A stretch of 64,000 bases of DNA from Candidatus Latescibacterota bacterium (lineage in GTDB: Bacteria > Latescibacterota > UBA2968 > UBA8231), in NCBI GenBank assembly GCA_022819745.1, contig JAJEGS010000040.1:8041-72040 (forward strand), read 5' to 3'. The stretch's first letter is position 1. Every line of letters begins with the position of its first letter. Positions 25,175 through 34,468 of the stretch are shown one piece after another. Under the pieces are notes generated by a model. That model saw only the letters and a list, made by a program, of their open reading frames with translations. It had not been told where the DNA came from and did not search any database. A program made the position numbers and the translations under genes.

Positions 25175-28100
25175 CTAATAGACTACGGCCACGATGCGAA
25201 CCAAGGCCGTGTCAGTGGCCCGGTCCGAATCGGCACCGAAATCAATCCGGCATATATAGAGTCCTGGCGGCACGGTGCGGTCAGCCGCATCGCGGCCATT
25301 CCAGCGAATTTGCTGGGGGCCTCCTGACACTTGGGTGCTGTTTTCCCATATCAGGCGCCCGTCCAGTGAGTAGAGGCGCAGACTTGCTTGGCGTGCTTGG
25401 GTCGCTTGGAAGATGGAAAATGCAACGGTTAGTTCGTCGTTGACCCCGTCGCCATTGGGCGTAAATGGGTTGGGAGCCAAGCGCAGGTCGCCGAGGACTT
25501 GCCCTCCTACGGGGATGCTCAGCGTTAGTTGGCGGCTATCTGTTAGCGCAGTGGCGTCGCCTGGTTCTACTTGCTGCCACAAGTTGCCGTCGGTGCCAGC
25601 GGCGGCGCGGCGGACAAAAGGCTTAAAGGTGGTTCCGTTGCGAAAGATGGCGGCGGCAAAGCGCAAGTGGATCAGGGGGCCTTGCCCCAAGATGGCACCG
25701 CGTTCGGCTCTTGGCAGCGCGCGGTAGGATGCGCTCGTCAGGGAATCGCCCAAGGCGTCAAAGGGCGATTGGGCCCCGCCGCCGCGCAGTTTGCGGAAAT
25801 AGCGAATCGGCCCTTGTTCGGTTGGGGGCAAGTCATCGTACTCAGCACGGCCAGAGATCGCTTCTAAGCCGTCAGCGGTCTGCCGCAAGAAGAGGATAGC
25901 TCCGCGCTCGGCCTCGTTGAGCAGGCCGTAGGCCGCCTCGGTGATCAGGTCGCCGTCCTCGCCAACCATGACTTCGGCTCCTTGAGGGGTGATGCGATGG
26001 TAGGTCTGAACCGCCTGCTCTGCCGGTAGGGTTTGGTGTAGTTGGGGCAGCAGGACCCAGATGGAGTCGGCGTGGTTGCGCCGCACTTGGGCGATGGCTC
26101 CAGCAGCGTCGGTCAGGTGGCCGTCGGCCGCTAGGGTAAACGTCTGCGGGGGATTTCCTTGACTTAGTTCTTCTTCGGTCCCCGTGCTTAGGCTCAACAG
26201 GTGCAGCGCGAGCCCGGGCGGAGCTTGCAGGAGGATTTCGTCAAAGCCTGGGGTGCGGTCGGCTGCCGGTTCGTCTATGAATACCGGACGCAGATACAGG
26301 TCGAATGTGTCTAACTGGCCGACCTCGGCCTGCGTAGGCCATACTTCGGCAGTGAGGGCGCGGGCTACGGGCGGGGCCAGTTCTACTTCGATCGAGCTGA
26401 TGGAGGCGGCTTGCAGGCGATCTTGGCTGGTAAAGCGCACCTGCACCTGCATGTAATTGCGCAGCCCGGGGGAACGGACCCGGTCGCCCGGCTGTAGGTA
26501 CTGCTGGCTCCAGGGACTCCAGCCGCTGCCGAGGGCAAAGGTGGTGTCGATAGGCCCTTTCCAACTGCTGATTAGCTTGTCCCATTCTTCTTTGGTTTTC
26601 TCGTTGCCATTGACGTCGAAATGGCGAATTTGCTGCACCAGCAGATCGCCGGTGCGCGTGCGCACTTCCGCCGTCGTGCCGGGTGGGTGGGTGCCGGGAG
26701 GCGGATCCCAGTAGATGGCACCGAAGTTGCGCGGTCCCGGCAGGCGGATGATATCGGACACCAGTGAAGCTTGGCTGACAAACCCCTCAGTGTAGAGCAG
26801 GACTTCGGTCAGGTCGTAGAAAAAGCCCGAAGTCCGCGCGATGCCCGGCAGGCGCAGGTTGAGGAAGCGGATATCTAGGGCTGGGTCAAAGCGGTCGGCG
26901 GCGCGATTGAATCCCCCTTCCATGCGGTCGGGTAGGCTGACCTGTCGCCACCGAAGTCGGCCATTGGGATCGCGGCTGCCGTCGGCCACCTCGGTGATGT
27001 AGCCGGGAATAAAGGGAACGGCCAAGCGCATGGCATCGAGCCAGACGCGGGCACCAATATCGACGGTGAGAATGCCAGCGGTGGGATTGGTGCTAAACCA
27101 CGCTGGCATGCGGAATGTGGTGTTCCAGTCGCCGTCAAAGCCCCCAGCCGGGACTTCCGGTCCGGTAAAGCTAACGCTGCCGCCCCCGTCAATTAACTTG
27201 GGCGATAGGTTGTCGCCCCAGCCCCAGACTTCGACTTCGGCCAGCCGGGGCCGCTCGCGAATATAGTACTCTTTGCGGCCCTGCTGTTCTTGGGGGAGGC
27301 TCTCGTAAATGGCCTGCTCCACCGGCTCCTCAAAGCCGACGTCGTCGCGGATGTAGTAGAGTATATCGCCTCGTTCGTCGGCCGGCAGGGCATCCCACGC
27401 GGCCTGATCGATTTGGTGTGCCCGCCCCAGCTTGCTGTCGCCGATGAGAATGCGCACGGTCTGAGCCATGCGGCCGGTCCACTCGGTGCGGCCGTCGTCG
27501 TCTTCGGCAAAGCCGGGCGTGTCCTCAGAAGAAAACGCCATGGTCCGCTGATCCGTATTGGGAGCCCGGGTTTGGCCGACCACCTTGAACTGGAGCACGC
27601 GGCTTTGGGCTTGGATGAGCTTCTGCTGGGGAGCTAGCATGACGCGGAACTGGCGGAAGGGATCGCCCAAGGTCTCATCGACAAAGTGCAGCACTACCTT
27701 CTCGACCACGAGCGTGCGGCCCAAGTCGATCTCGATCCACCACTTGTCTGGAGTGGCCGCTAAGTCTGGTTCCCAAAAAGTGTCGCGGTCGCCATCGACA
27801 ATATGGGGGGCTAGGGCTTCGTTGGAACCTACCCGGCTGACGCCGACGCGCTGGACATAGTCGTACACTGGGAAGGCGATTTTGTCCTTAGCTCCAAATT
27901 CGCGCGTTGATTCTACCTCCGTGCGTTCGTTGCGCAGGCTCAGGGTCACGGTTTTGCCGTCGCCGCTGAGGGTGGTATCGACGATGGTTAGGAGTCGGCC
28001 GTCAAGGGGGAGCTGACTGTCGTTGCCGGGGAAGCGTTTGAAGTCTCGATCGAGAAATTTGATCAATTGCTCAGACTTGCTGAAGGTAAAGCTGCCGTCC

Positions 28101-28435
28101 GCTTCCAGCGCCGGGGTGCGTTGGAGATTCATAATCGCCCGATCCGCCTTGCGGATGCCCGGTTGGTCCACGGGTTTGGCAAATACCGCGCGGTCTTCGG
28201 CGATGATGTCGTACACGTGGCGAAAGAAATGGGGTTTGACCGTCCCGTCTGGATGTACATCGACCACGTGAGAAGGCCCGGTCCAGTGTCGCCAGTAGGA
28301 AGCCTGATCGACGATGATGCGATCTCCCTGCAGACGATGGCCTAGGGGCGCTTGGGCACTGACTTGCTGGAGGGCCAAGCAACCAAAAGCTAAGGCCCAA
28401 ATCTGGTTCCAACGGCTGTAGTGTTTGCGGTTCAT
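25175..28435 (-). CDS. Large secreted surface protein: discoidin-like domains, LPxxERG repeats, FlgD-like C-terminus
   Basis: A 1086-residue exported protein with a signal peptide ending VSAQA. A discoidin-like (F5/8 C) segment covers about 207-270 (HIVDGDRDTFWEPDL, WWIEIDLGRTLVVEKVVLHF), and a second similar one about 415-475. Five copies of a short unknown repeat, A(Y/W)xxLPxxERGxIxYxR, interrupt the protein in two clusters. The C-terminal half is paralogous to the two upstream secreted proteins (SPWSQQYLQPGD, RNYMQVQVRF). The end is a FlgD_ig-like domain (LAPNPFTPNGDGVNDELTV, VPPGLYICRIDFG) finishing IVAVVY. ATG 28435 follows GGAGAG; a TTG at 28447 is less likely. Confidence 0.72.
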   Translation of the reverse strand: MNRKHYSRWNQIWALAFGCLALQQVSAQAPLGHRLQGDRIIVDQASYWRHWTGPSHVVDVHPDGTVKPHFFRHVYDIIAEDRAVFAKPVDQPGIRKADRAIMNLQRTPALEADGSFTFSKSEQLIKFLDRDFKRFPGNDSQLPLDGRLLTIVDTTLSGDGKTVTLSLRNERTEVESTREFGAKDKIAFPVYDYVQRVGVSRVGSNEALAPHIVDGDRDTFWEPDLAATPDKWWIEIDLGRTLVVEKVVLHFVDETLGDPFRQFRVMLAPQQKLIQAQSRVLQFKVVGQTRAPNTDQRTMAFSSEDTPGFAEDDDGRTEWTGRMAQTVRILIGDSKLGRAHQIDQAAWDALPADERGDILYYIRDDVGFEEPVEQAIYESLPQEQQGRKEYYIRERPRLAEVEVWGWGDNLSPKLIDGGGSVSFTGPEVPAGGFDGDWNTTFRMPAWFSTNPTAGILTVDIGARVWLDAMRLAVPFIPGYITEVADGSRDPNGRLRWRQVSLPDRMEGGFNRAADRFDPALDIRFLNLRLPGIARTSGFFYDLTEVLLYTEGFVSQASLVSDIIRLPGPRNFGAIYWDPPPGTHPPGTTAEVRTRTGDLLVQQIRHFDVNGNEKTKEEWDKLISSWKGPIDTTFALGSGWSPWSQQYLQPGDRVRSPGLRNYMQVQVRFTSQDRLQAASISSIEVELAPPVARALTAEVWPTQAEVGQLDTFDLYLRPVFIDEPAADRTPGFDEILLQAPPGLALHLLSLSTGTEEELSQGNPPQTFTLAADGHLTDAAGAIAQVRRNHADSIWVLLPQLHQTLPAEQAVQTYHRITPQGAEVMVGEDGDLITEAAYGLLNEAERGAILFLRQTADGLEAISGRAEYDDLPPTEQGPIRYFRKLRGGGAQSPFDALGDSLTSASYRALPRAERGAILGQGPLIHLRFAAAIFRNGTTFKPFVRRAAAGTDGNLWQQVEPGDATALTDSRQLTLSIPVGGQVLGDLRLAPNPFTPNGDGVNDELTVAFSIFQATQARQASLRLYSLDGRLIWENSTQVSGGPQQIRWNGRDAADRTVPPGLYICRIDFGADSDRATDTALVRIVAVVY
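25682..25942 (-). repeat. LPxxERG protein repeats 3-5 within the large surface protein
   Basis: Three degenerate copies of one amino-acid repeat lie in residues about 832-918: AAYGLLNEAERGAILFLR, AEYDDLPPTEQGPIRYFR and ASYRALPRAERGAILGQG. They share A-x-Y-x-x-L-P-x-x-E-R/Q-G-x-I-x-(Y/F)-x-R with the two copies at 27254-27406. No family is recognised. Confidence 0.6.
27254..27406 (-). repeat. LPxxERG protein repeats 1-2 within the large surface protein
   Basis: Two copies, AAWDALPADERGDILYYIR and AIYESLPQEQQGRKEYYIR, about 30 residues apart (residues about 345-394). They lie between the linker after the first discoidin-like domain and the second such domain. See the copies at 25682-25942. Confidence 0.6.
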
Positions 28436-28460
28436 GAGGCTCTCCAAGTTGTGCGACCGT

Positions 28461-30116
28461 TCAGAACGCGGTGAGAAAATCGTCGGGTAGGGCCGCAGCT
28501 AATTGCTTTTGGTTCACTTGGATCTGATCGGCGTATTGCTGGCGCAGGGTTTCTATATAGGCTTGAAACCGCTCCCGCTCCTCGGCCCGGCGCAGTATGT
28601 CGCCAATTTGCCGGCGGACTTGGGCAAAAGGCATGCGTTCCCCCGGCTGGCGACGGACGATCTCGAATACGGAGAAGCCGTCGTGGACTTGTACCGGCCC
28701 GACCAACTCGTCTGGCTGCGCGGCTAGGATATGGGGTACCAAGTCCGAAGTTTTCTCCATGGGCAAGACGCCGCTCCGCGCCCGCGCCCCTCGGCGTTTG
28801 CTGCGTTCTTGGGCTAGGGCGGCGATGTCGGCCCCTGCTTCGATTTGCCGCCGTATGGCTAGGGCTTCTTCCTCGGTCTCCACTAGCACTTCGGCCACGT
28901 CGATCTGGTCCCGGCGCTGGAAGCGCTGGGTCTGCTCGTCGTAGTAGCGGCGCACGGCCTCTGGGGCGATGGTGATGGATGCCACTACTTTTTGCTGGCG
29001 CAGTTGGCTGAGGACGACCTCTTCGCGCAGTTGCTGCCGCACTGCTTCGAGGGCTTCGCGGTCAATCAGCGCCTCGTGGCGGGCCGCGGCCGCAAAGATG
29101 TAGGGCTGGCGCAGAAAGCGCTCGGCAAGTTGGACCAAGGCGGCGCTGTCGGCTGCGGCGTTGATGTTGCGGTTTTTGAATTGGTCGAGTAGCTCTCCTA
29201 GGGGCACTTGGCCGCCCGCAAACTTGAACAAAGGCGTCCGTTCTTCCTCTGGCGTTAGTTCCAAGGTCGCCAACGGCTGGCCTTTTTCTAGCAGGAGGCG
29301 CAGTCCCGGCTCGTGGAGGTCCCAGTCGTATTTGTCGGCCAATTGCTCGGCCCGGGCCACCCGCGTTTCGCCGAGCCTTTCCTCTTGGAGTTCTTGGAGG
29401 ATCTCGTCCCGAAAGTCGAAATAGGATACTGGTCGTTCCTCGGTAAAGCGCACGACGCAAAAGCCGGCGGAGTGGGGGAGCACGGGCGATAAGGCCCCCA
29501 AGGGCAAATCGCGGAACAGCGAATCGGGGAGGCCCATGCGGCGGATGGATTCCACCCGGAGCCAGCCTAGTTCGCCCCCGTTGACTGCGTCGGGTGTAAT
29601 GGAGTAGCGGGCGGCCACTTCGCCAAATGGAGTGCCGGTGGCCAACTCGGCCACGGCTTGTTCTAGTTCCGGCCGCGCCTTAGTCATAATGCCCCAAGTC
29701 ATCCGCTCGAATGTGCGGTGGAGGCCCCTGCGCTCGAATCGCTGTTTGATCTCATCCTCTTCAACGAGGGGCGGTTGCACGGGTTTGCGTTTGAGATAGA
29801 GGGCGACCAAATGCCGACGGATTCTGCGCTCTAGTTGGCGCTGGACTGCGGCCGCGGTATCCAAACCGAGGGCTTGGGCTTCCAGCCACATGAGGTGGTA
29901 GTCGATGAGGGGTTGGAGGTACTCGCGCCGCGCCGCCGGGCCTTCTTGGCGGCTCCGCTGGCTTTCGTTTAGCCCTAGGACGTAGGATCGGAGATCCTCG
30001 GCGGTGATGGACCGCGTGCCGATCTGAACCACGGTGGAGGATTCCTGCTCACCACAGCCCCACGAGAAGGCTCCGATCAGGGCGCAAGTTATTGTCGCGA
30101 TGCGTACTCTGTTCAT
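28461..30116 (-). CDS. SurA-like peptidyl-prolyl isomerase lipoprotein with two parvulin domains
   Basis: A 551-residue periplasmic foldase. The N-terminus has a signal ending SWGC (probable lipid Cys21; the Trp makes the lipobox atypical). Residues about 30-110 resemble the SurA_N helical domain (VVQIGTRSITAEDLRSYVLG). Parvulin domain 1 is about 133-250 (TPFGEVAARYSITPDAVNGG, ELGWLRVES) and domain 2 about 400-505 (DVAEVLVETEEEALAIRRQI, SGVLPMEKTSDLVPHI). ATG 30116 lies one base after the upstream stop, so translation is coupled to a FlgD-tailed secreted protein. Its clients are probably those proteins or the barrel protein of the same operon. Confidence 0.85.
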   Translation of the reverse strand: MNRVRIATITCALIGAFSWGCGEQESSTVVQIGTRSITAEDLRSYVLGLNESQRSRQEGPAARREYLQPLIDYHLMWLEAQALGLDTAAAVQRQLERRIRRHLVALYLKRKPVQPPLVEEDEIKQRFERRGLHRTFERMTWGIMTKARPELEQAVAELATGTPFGEVAARYSITPDAVNGGELGWLRVESIRRMGLPDSLFRDLPLGALSPVLPHSAGFCVVRFTEERPVSYFDFRDEILQELQEERLGETRVARAEQLADKYDWDLHEPGLRLLLEKGQPLATLELTPEEERTPLFKFAGGQVPLGELLDQFKNRNINAAADSAALVQLAERFLRQPYIFAAAARHEALIDREALEAVRQQLREEVVLSQLRQQKVVASITIAPEAVRRYYDEQTQRFQRRDQIDVAEVLVETEEEALAIRRQIEAGADIAALAQERSKRRGARARSGVLPMEKTSDLVPHILAAQPDELVGPVQVHDGFSVFEIVRRQPGERMPFAQVRRQIGDILRRAEERERFQAYIETLRQQYADQIQVNQKQLAAALPDDFLTAF

Positions 30117-30117
30117 G

Positions 30118-32172
30118 TTAGTAGGCTACGTATAGAGGGTGTGCCCGCAGGTCGTCGCCCTGGTCCCCAGCCACGGTTATGCCCAACAAGTACACGCCTG
30201 GGGGGACGAGTTGACCACCCGCGGCTCGCCCGTCCCAACTAAGGGCGTAGCGACCGTTGCTGAGCGCCGTCTGCTGTAGGGTGTGTACCAGCCGACCCGA
30301 CAGGTCGTACAGGCGCACCGCGACGGCACCGGCTTTGGTCAGTGCCAAGATGTTATAGGCGATAGCGACTTGGTCGTTGATCCCATCGCCGTTGGGCGTA
30401 AAGGGGTTGGGCGTCAGTTCGAGGGCATCAATCAGCCGTTCGCTGCGGATTATCGAGGGACTGAGCACTGTGGTGCCGGAGCGGGTGGCTTGGTCCTCGT
30501 CCCCCAAGGTGGTGCTATTGCCCGAGGTGGAGTTTTGAAACGAACCGGGTTCGCTCGACAGCGAGGCCTGCCCGCGAAATTCGGTGCTGAAGGCCAACAC
30601 GGACGCGCGAAACCTGATTTTCAGCAGACTGTCATCGGCTTGGATAGGCGGAAAGCGCACGCTGAAGTGGTCCTCTGCAATGGCGTTGATGGCAAGCCCC
30701 GAACCGCCAGCCGTATCGCCTTGCGCAAAGGCGTGGGAGGCGACTAGCTCGCCTTGGGCATCGAGAATTTCTACCTGTTCCACCTGTTCCACTCGGATGG
30801 GGGTAGTTATCGCAAAAGTATCGAATCCCAGCAGGTCCGGCGAATCCATGTGCATCCGCACGGCATAGGTAAAGGACGTAGAGGTTGAAGCCTCTACTTG
30901 GCGAGGGAAAATCTCGGCGACGAATTCGTCGGCCAGCGGTGGAGTCAAATACGAAAGGGAGATGTGCTCAAGGCGGCGCGCCGATTGGATATCATTGCTC
31001 TGCGCGCTGACGCGGAATTGGAGGAAGTGCCGCGGCGAAGGGGAGATGATCGGAGTGCCTTGGGGGGACGTGCCCTCGTCGAGCGGATAAGGAGGGCTCC
31101 AAGGGCTCCAATTTTCCAAATCGTCCTTGATCGAGCCTTTGGACCACGTGACGCCGTTATCATCTACTAATGGGAGCCGTTCGTACTCGTCTAGGCGCAT
31201 GGGCTCAGTGGGATCGGCAATGGAGAAGGGAATCTCTGGGTCGGTGCGCTTGTCGGTGCGCTGGCGGTGAAAAATAAAAGGCGTGTCGTCATTGCCGCTG
31301 CGCGTGGAAATCAGCAGAGTGGACTGGGCCGAGTCCCCCACGGCTTTTTCCACCCAGCGAATGTGCCCCCAAGCGGCAAGGCCCGTGGCAAAAATATCCG
31401 AGAAGTACGTAGCCGTCGGCAAAAAGCCAGTGCCGTAGATTTCGATCTCGTCTATTTCAAAGGGGATGGGCGTGGCCGAGCGCAGGCGGAAGGAGCGAAT
31501 ATAGCGGGGCGGGTCGAATTCGATGTCAACGACGGGTTTAGTGTTTTGGGCTTCCTCCACTATGGGTGCTCCCCACACTGGAAAACCATCGGCCGTGAGA
31601 TTGAGGCCGTCGTTGACGAACAGCTCAAACGCGCGCAAAAAGTCGTTCTGAAAGGCGGCTGTGGGCGCGGGATGGACCGTATTGCGCGGGTAGAAACGAA
31701 AGCGATTGACGCCGAAGCGGGCCCCTAAGTCGCCGATGATGAGGGTGCCGCGCACGTCGCCACTTTTGCGCTCAAAGGCTTGGGTCTCACCGCCGGCTAG
31801 GTCGCTGAGGATTTCGGCGAGGGCCTCGGTTAGATCCTCGCGGGTGAAGTCGGTGGTGAAGCGCAGCACCGTGGGGGCCGCTATGGTGCCGCCGCGTTCG
31901 AGGGTACCCGAAGCGATGTTTTCACCCTCTTGCAGTTGGCGGGGTGCTAAGACTCGCTGGGAGAAATCGATGAGTTCGCCTGGAGCGTTGCCTATTAGCA
32001 CGGCGTTGGGATTGACCAAGCTGCGGTACTCTGGGTCTAGCGTACTGACAGCAGCACCGGTGCCATCCCAGTCGATGGGGGCATCTAAGCCCACACTGAG
32101 CGTATCTAGGGCCTCGACCGGGGCCATGAGGACGAGGGCTGCTAGGCTGTGAGCAAGTAGGCTTCTCAACAC
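30118..32172 (-). CDS. Secreted surface protein with FlgD-like C-terminal domain (paralog 2)
   Basis: A 684-residue exported protein; signal peptide LRSLLAHSLAALVLMAPVEA. The middle is paralogous to the neighbouring 721- and 1086-residue proteins, with GHIRWVEKAVGDSAQSTLLI, a WSPWSPPYPLDEG motif and SPSPRHFLQFRV. The C-terminus has LTPNPFTPNGDGINDQVAIA, YDLSGRLVHTL and VPPGVYLLGITVAG, a FlgD_ig-like fold ending YVAY. The GTG start at 32172 is chosen because TAGGAG sits seven bases upstream and overlaps the previous stop codon (TAG), giving a coupled pair. A longer frame to 32223 runs into the upstream gene. Function unknown. Confidence 0.72.
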   Translation of the reverse strand: MLRSLLAHSLAALVLMAPVEALDTLSVGLDAPIDWDGTGAAVSTLDPEYRSLVNPNAVLIGNAPGELIDFSQRVLAPRQLQEGENIASGTLERGGTIAAPTVLRFTTDFTREDLTEALAEILSDLAGGETQAFERKSGDVRGTLIIGDLGARFGVNRFRFYPRNTVHPAPTAAFQNDFLRAFELFVNDGLNLTADGFPVWGAPIVEEAQNTKPVVDIEFDPPRYIRSFRLRSATPIPFEIDEIEIYGTGFLPTATYFSDIFATGLAAWGHIRWVEKAVGDSAQSTLLISTRSGNDDTPFIFHRQRTDKRTDPEIPFSIADPTEPMRLDEYERLPLVDDNGVTWSKGSIKDDLENWSPWSPPYPLDEGTSPQGTPIISPSPRHFLQFRVSAQSNDIQSARRLEHISLSYLTPPLADEFVAEIFPRQVEASTSTSFTYAVRMHMDSPDLLGFDTFAITTPIRVEQVEQVEILDAQGELVASHAFAQGDTAGGSGLAINAIAEDHFSVRFPPIQADDSLLKIRFRASVLAFSTEFRGQASLSSEPGSFQNSTSGNSTTLGDEDQATRSGTTVLSPSIIRSERLIDALELTPNPFTPNGDGINDQVAIAYNILALTKAGAVAVRLYDLSGRLVHTLQQTALSNGRYALSWDGRAAGGQLVPPGVYLLGITVAGDQGDDLRAHPLYVAY

Positions 32173-32182
32173 ACTCAGGCTC

Positions 32183-34345
32183 CTAGTAGGCGACCGAAAT
32201 GGTACCGACTTGTTCTTCTGCACCTTCGTCGGTATCTAGCCGAATGCGGTAGATATAGACGCCTGGGGACACCAGACGGCCGTCGGAGCGGCGGCCGTCC
32301 CAAGAATACTCTACTATTCCGGTTTTGATCTGCGTGGTAGCCAAGGTCTGCACCTCGTGGCCCGATAGGTCGTACAGAGCCACTTGCAGGGGCCGGCGCG
32401 CGACCACTTCGCGCACGTCAAAGGAAAGTTGCATGGTGTCGTTGACGCGGTCGTTGTTGGGGGTAAAAGGGTTGGGATGCACTCGCACATCCGTCAACAG
32501 CCGACCCCCTACGCGGGTGCGCACGGCCAGCACATCGCCACCGTAGCGGAAGGTAGCGTTGCCCGGCTGGACTTGCTGCTTGATGCGGTCGGGATCGTCG
32601 CTGTTGTACACCCAGCCGGCAAATTCAGTGCCGAAGCGCAGGACCGGCACTTGGAAGGCAACCTCCACTTGCTTGAAGCGGTCGGTTTCTGGGCTTGACA
32701 GCTTGCGATCTAGCGACACGATGATGCGGTCGGTTAGCACTTGGGGCGGAAAGGTCTCCAGATCGACCTCTACTCCGCCGATTTTGACGTGATAGACGGT
32801 GTCAACTTGGGTGTGGGTGCCGATTTCGAGCCGGTCGAAGCCCGTGTCGCCGGTCTGGAAATCCGGACTCACTACGTAGGTGAAGCGCTGGGAACGGGCG
32901 TCGTCGACTTCAATCGGCCAGATCTCGCCCAGTAGGGCGGAAGCCGATAGGGAGTGGGCTAGCTGAAACTGGAGCTCGTCGATACGCGGAGCTTCGGTTT
33001 CAGTGGCAAACAAGGTGATCTGCAACTGCATGTAGCGCCGTGGAGAGGGCGACTGTAAGACCGTGCCGTCGGCCCAAGCTGACGCTTCCTGCGCGTGGTC
33101 GCGCAAGCCGTCCTCAAAGTCGTAGGGAGGCGACCAAAAGCTCCAGTGTTCGCGGTCGTACAGCGGGTGTTCGCGCTCGCGGACGGGCAGGCTGAAGTGC
33201 TCGTCAAAGCTAATTTCCTCGGCTTCGCCGGTAATGGCGTTGGGTTCCCAGTAGATATGGGGGTTGTGGTCGGTGCCCGTGCGGGTGCGGATTTCGACTT
33301 GGGTGCCGGGGGGGCGCTGGCCACTCCAGCGAATTTTGCCCCAGTTGATGGGTTGGCCAAAGTCGAGGATGTCGGTTAGATAGCGCGCTTTGCGCACAAA
33401 GCCTTGTCCGTAGATTTCCACCTCGGCGATTTCCCAGTCGCGCACCGGGTCCAAGGCGCGGATGGCGACCCAGCGGATGTGCCGCAGGGGAAAGTGAAAA
33501 TCGACCACCACATCGAGGTTTTCGCGCACGCTGCGCAGAATGCTATAGGCCGAATCGTTGCTCACCCGATAGCCGCCAAGGCCGGCCGAGGAGATGATTT
33601 TGTGCCAGCGCAATCCTTTGGGGACCGCGAAGACATCGTCGGCGATGGGGGCGCTGTTGTCAGCGACGCCAATTTCGTACCACTCGAGAAAGTTGGCGGC
33701 AAAGCTCTCCTCGCCAAATGTGTCGGGATCGGGTTTGGGATCGGCCATGGCGGCGATGATATGAGCGTCTTCGGTCTTGCTGAGCCGAGGATAGAAGCGG
33801 ATGCGGTTGATGGGCATTTCAGCGCCGAAATTGGTAATGGTATTGTTGCGGAAGCCGCGTCCCACTCCCGGGGGTGCCCCCACGCGCTGGACGAAAATGC
33901 GGAACATGGCCGAGGTGCGGTCGCCGTCGTAGGCCCGCAGGGTGCTGGGCAGAGTCATGCCCATGAAACCCGAACTCTCGCCCTGGGTGACGCGGATATT
34001 GCCGCCTAGATCGTGAAAGGGTACTTGACTCTGGCCATTTTGGTCCCAACTGACGATGTGGGTCAGGTTCAAGTTGGGGTCAACCCAAGACGGAATCATG
34101 GCTCCATCGGCGTAGTTGATCAGGGTATCGGCACCAATCCACTGGGGGGACGTGCCCACTGACTCGGTTCGCAAGACTTGGCCGTCGGTGCCGTACACGG
34201 TGTAGAAGCCGCCTTCTTCGCTTTCCAAAGCAAGGGGGATGGTCCAGGGGTTGCCATCCTCTCCACCCAGCGCGAACTCGGCCCGATCGCCCAGTGCCGG
34301 ACCCGCCAGCGCAACGACCAGCCATAACACCCCGAGTTTTCTCAT
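32183..34345 (-). CDS. Secreted surface protein with FlgD-like C-terminal domain (paralog 1)
   Basis: A 720-residue exported protein; signal peptide MRKLGVLWLVVALAGPALG. The middle shares GKIRWSGQRPPGTQVEIRTR, WSFWSPPYDFEDG and SPSPRRYMQLQITLF with its two paralogs. The C-terminus has VHPNPFTPNNDRVNDTMQLS, LYDLSGHEVQTL and SPGVYIYRIRLD and ends ISVAY. ATG 34345 has AAAGGGAA upstream. Only 38 bp separate the start from a strong terminator for the upstream CBM9-like gene, so either a promoter overlaps that terminator or this operon depends on read-through. Function unknown. Confidence 0.75.
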   Translation of the reverse strand: MRKLGVLWLVVALAGPALGDRAEFALGGEDGNPWTIPLALESEEGGFYTVYGTDGQVLRTESVGTSPQWIGADTLINYADGAMIPSWVDPNLNLTHIVSWDQNGQSQVPFHDLGGNIRVTQGESSGFMGMTLPSTLRAYDGDRTSAMFRIFVQRVGAPPGVGRGFRNNTITNFGAEMPINRIRFYPRLSKTEDAHIIAAMADPKPDPDTFGEESFAANFLEWYEIGVADNSAPIADDVFAVPKGLRWHKIISSAGLGGYRVSNDSAYSILRSVRENLDVVVDFHFPLRHIRWVAIRALDPVRDWEIAEVEIYGQGFVRKARYLTDILDFGQPINWGKIRWSGQRPPGTQVEIRTRTGTDHNPHIYWEPNAITGEAEEISFDEHFSLPVREREHPLYDREHWSFWSPPYDFEDGLRDHAQEASAWADGTVLQSPSPRRYMQLQITLFATETEAPRIDELQFQLAHSLSASALLGEIWPIEVDDARSQRFTYVVSPDFQTGDTGFDRLEIGTHTQVDTVYHVKIGGVEVDLETFPPQVLTDRIIVSLDRKLSSPETDRFKQVEVAFQVPVLRFGTEFAGWVYNSDDPDRIKQQVQPGNATFRYGGDVLAVRTRVGGRLLTDVRVHPNPFTPNNDRVNDTMQLSFDVREVVARRPLQVALYDLSGHEVQTLATTQIKTGIVEYSWDGRRSDGRLVSPGVYIYRIRLDTDEGAEEQVGTISVAY

Positions 34346-34382
34346 GCAGTTCCCTTTGGATGTACGCCTTTGATTAAGAACC

Positions 34383-34419
34383 AAAAAAAGCCCGTGTTCC
34401 AGCGTGGAACACGGGCTTT
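34383..34419 (-). terminator. Perfect 15-bp hairpin terminator or attenuator
   Basis: Plus-strand bases 34387-34401 and 34405-34419 form a perfect 15-bp inverted repeat (AAAGCCCGTGTTCCA) around a GCG loop. Read on the minus strand, the stem runs into a T-run (complement of 34383-34389). It lies about 50 bp after the CBM9-like stop and 38 bp before the next minus-strand start, so it may act as a partial terminator within one operon. Confidence 0.92.
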
Positions 34420-34468
34420 CGGGAGTTGCCCTCTAGCTGGATTGAGGTGATTCCAGCGGAGATGTGAC

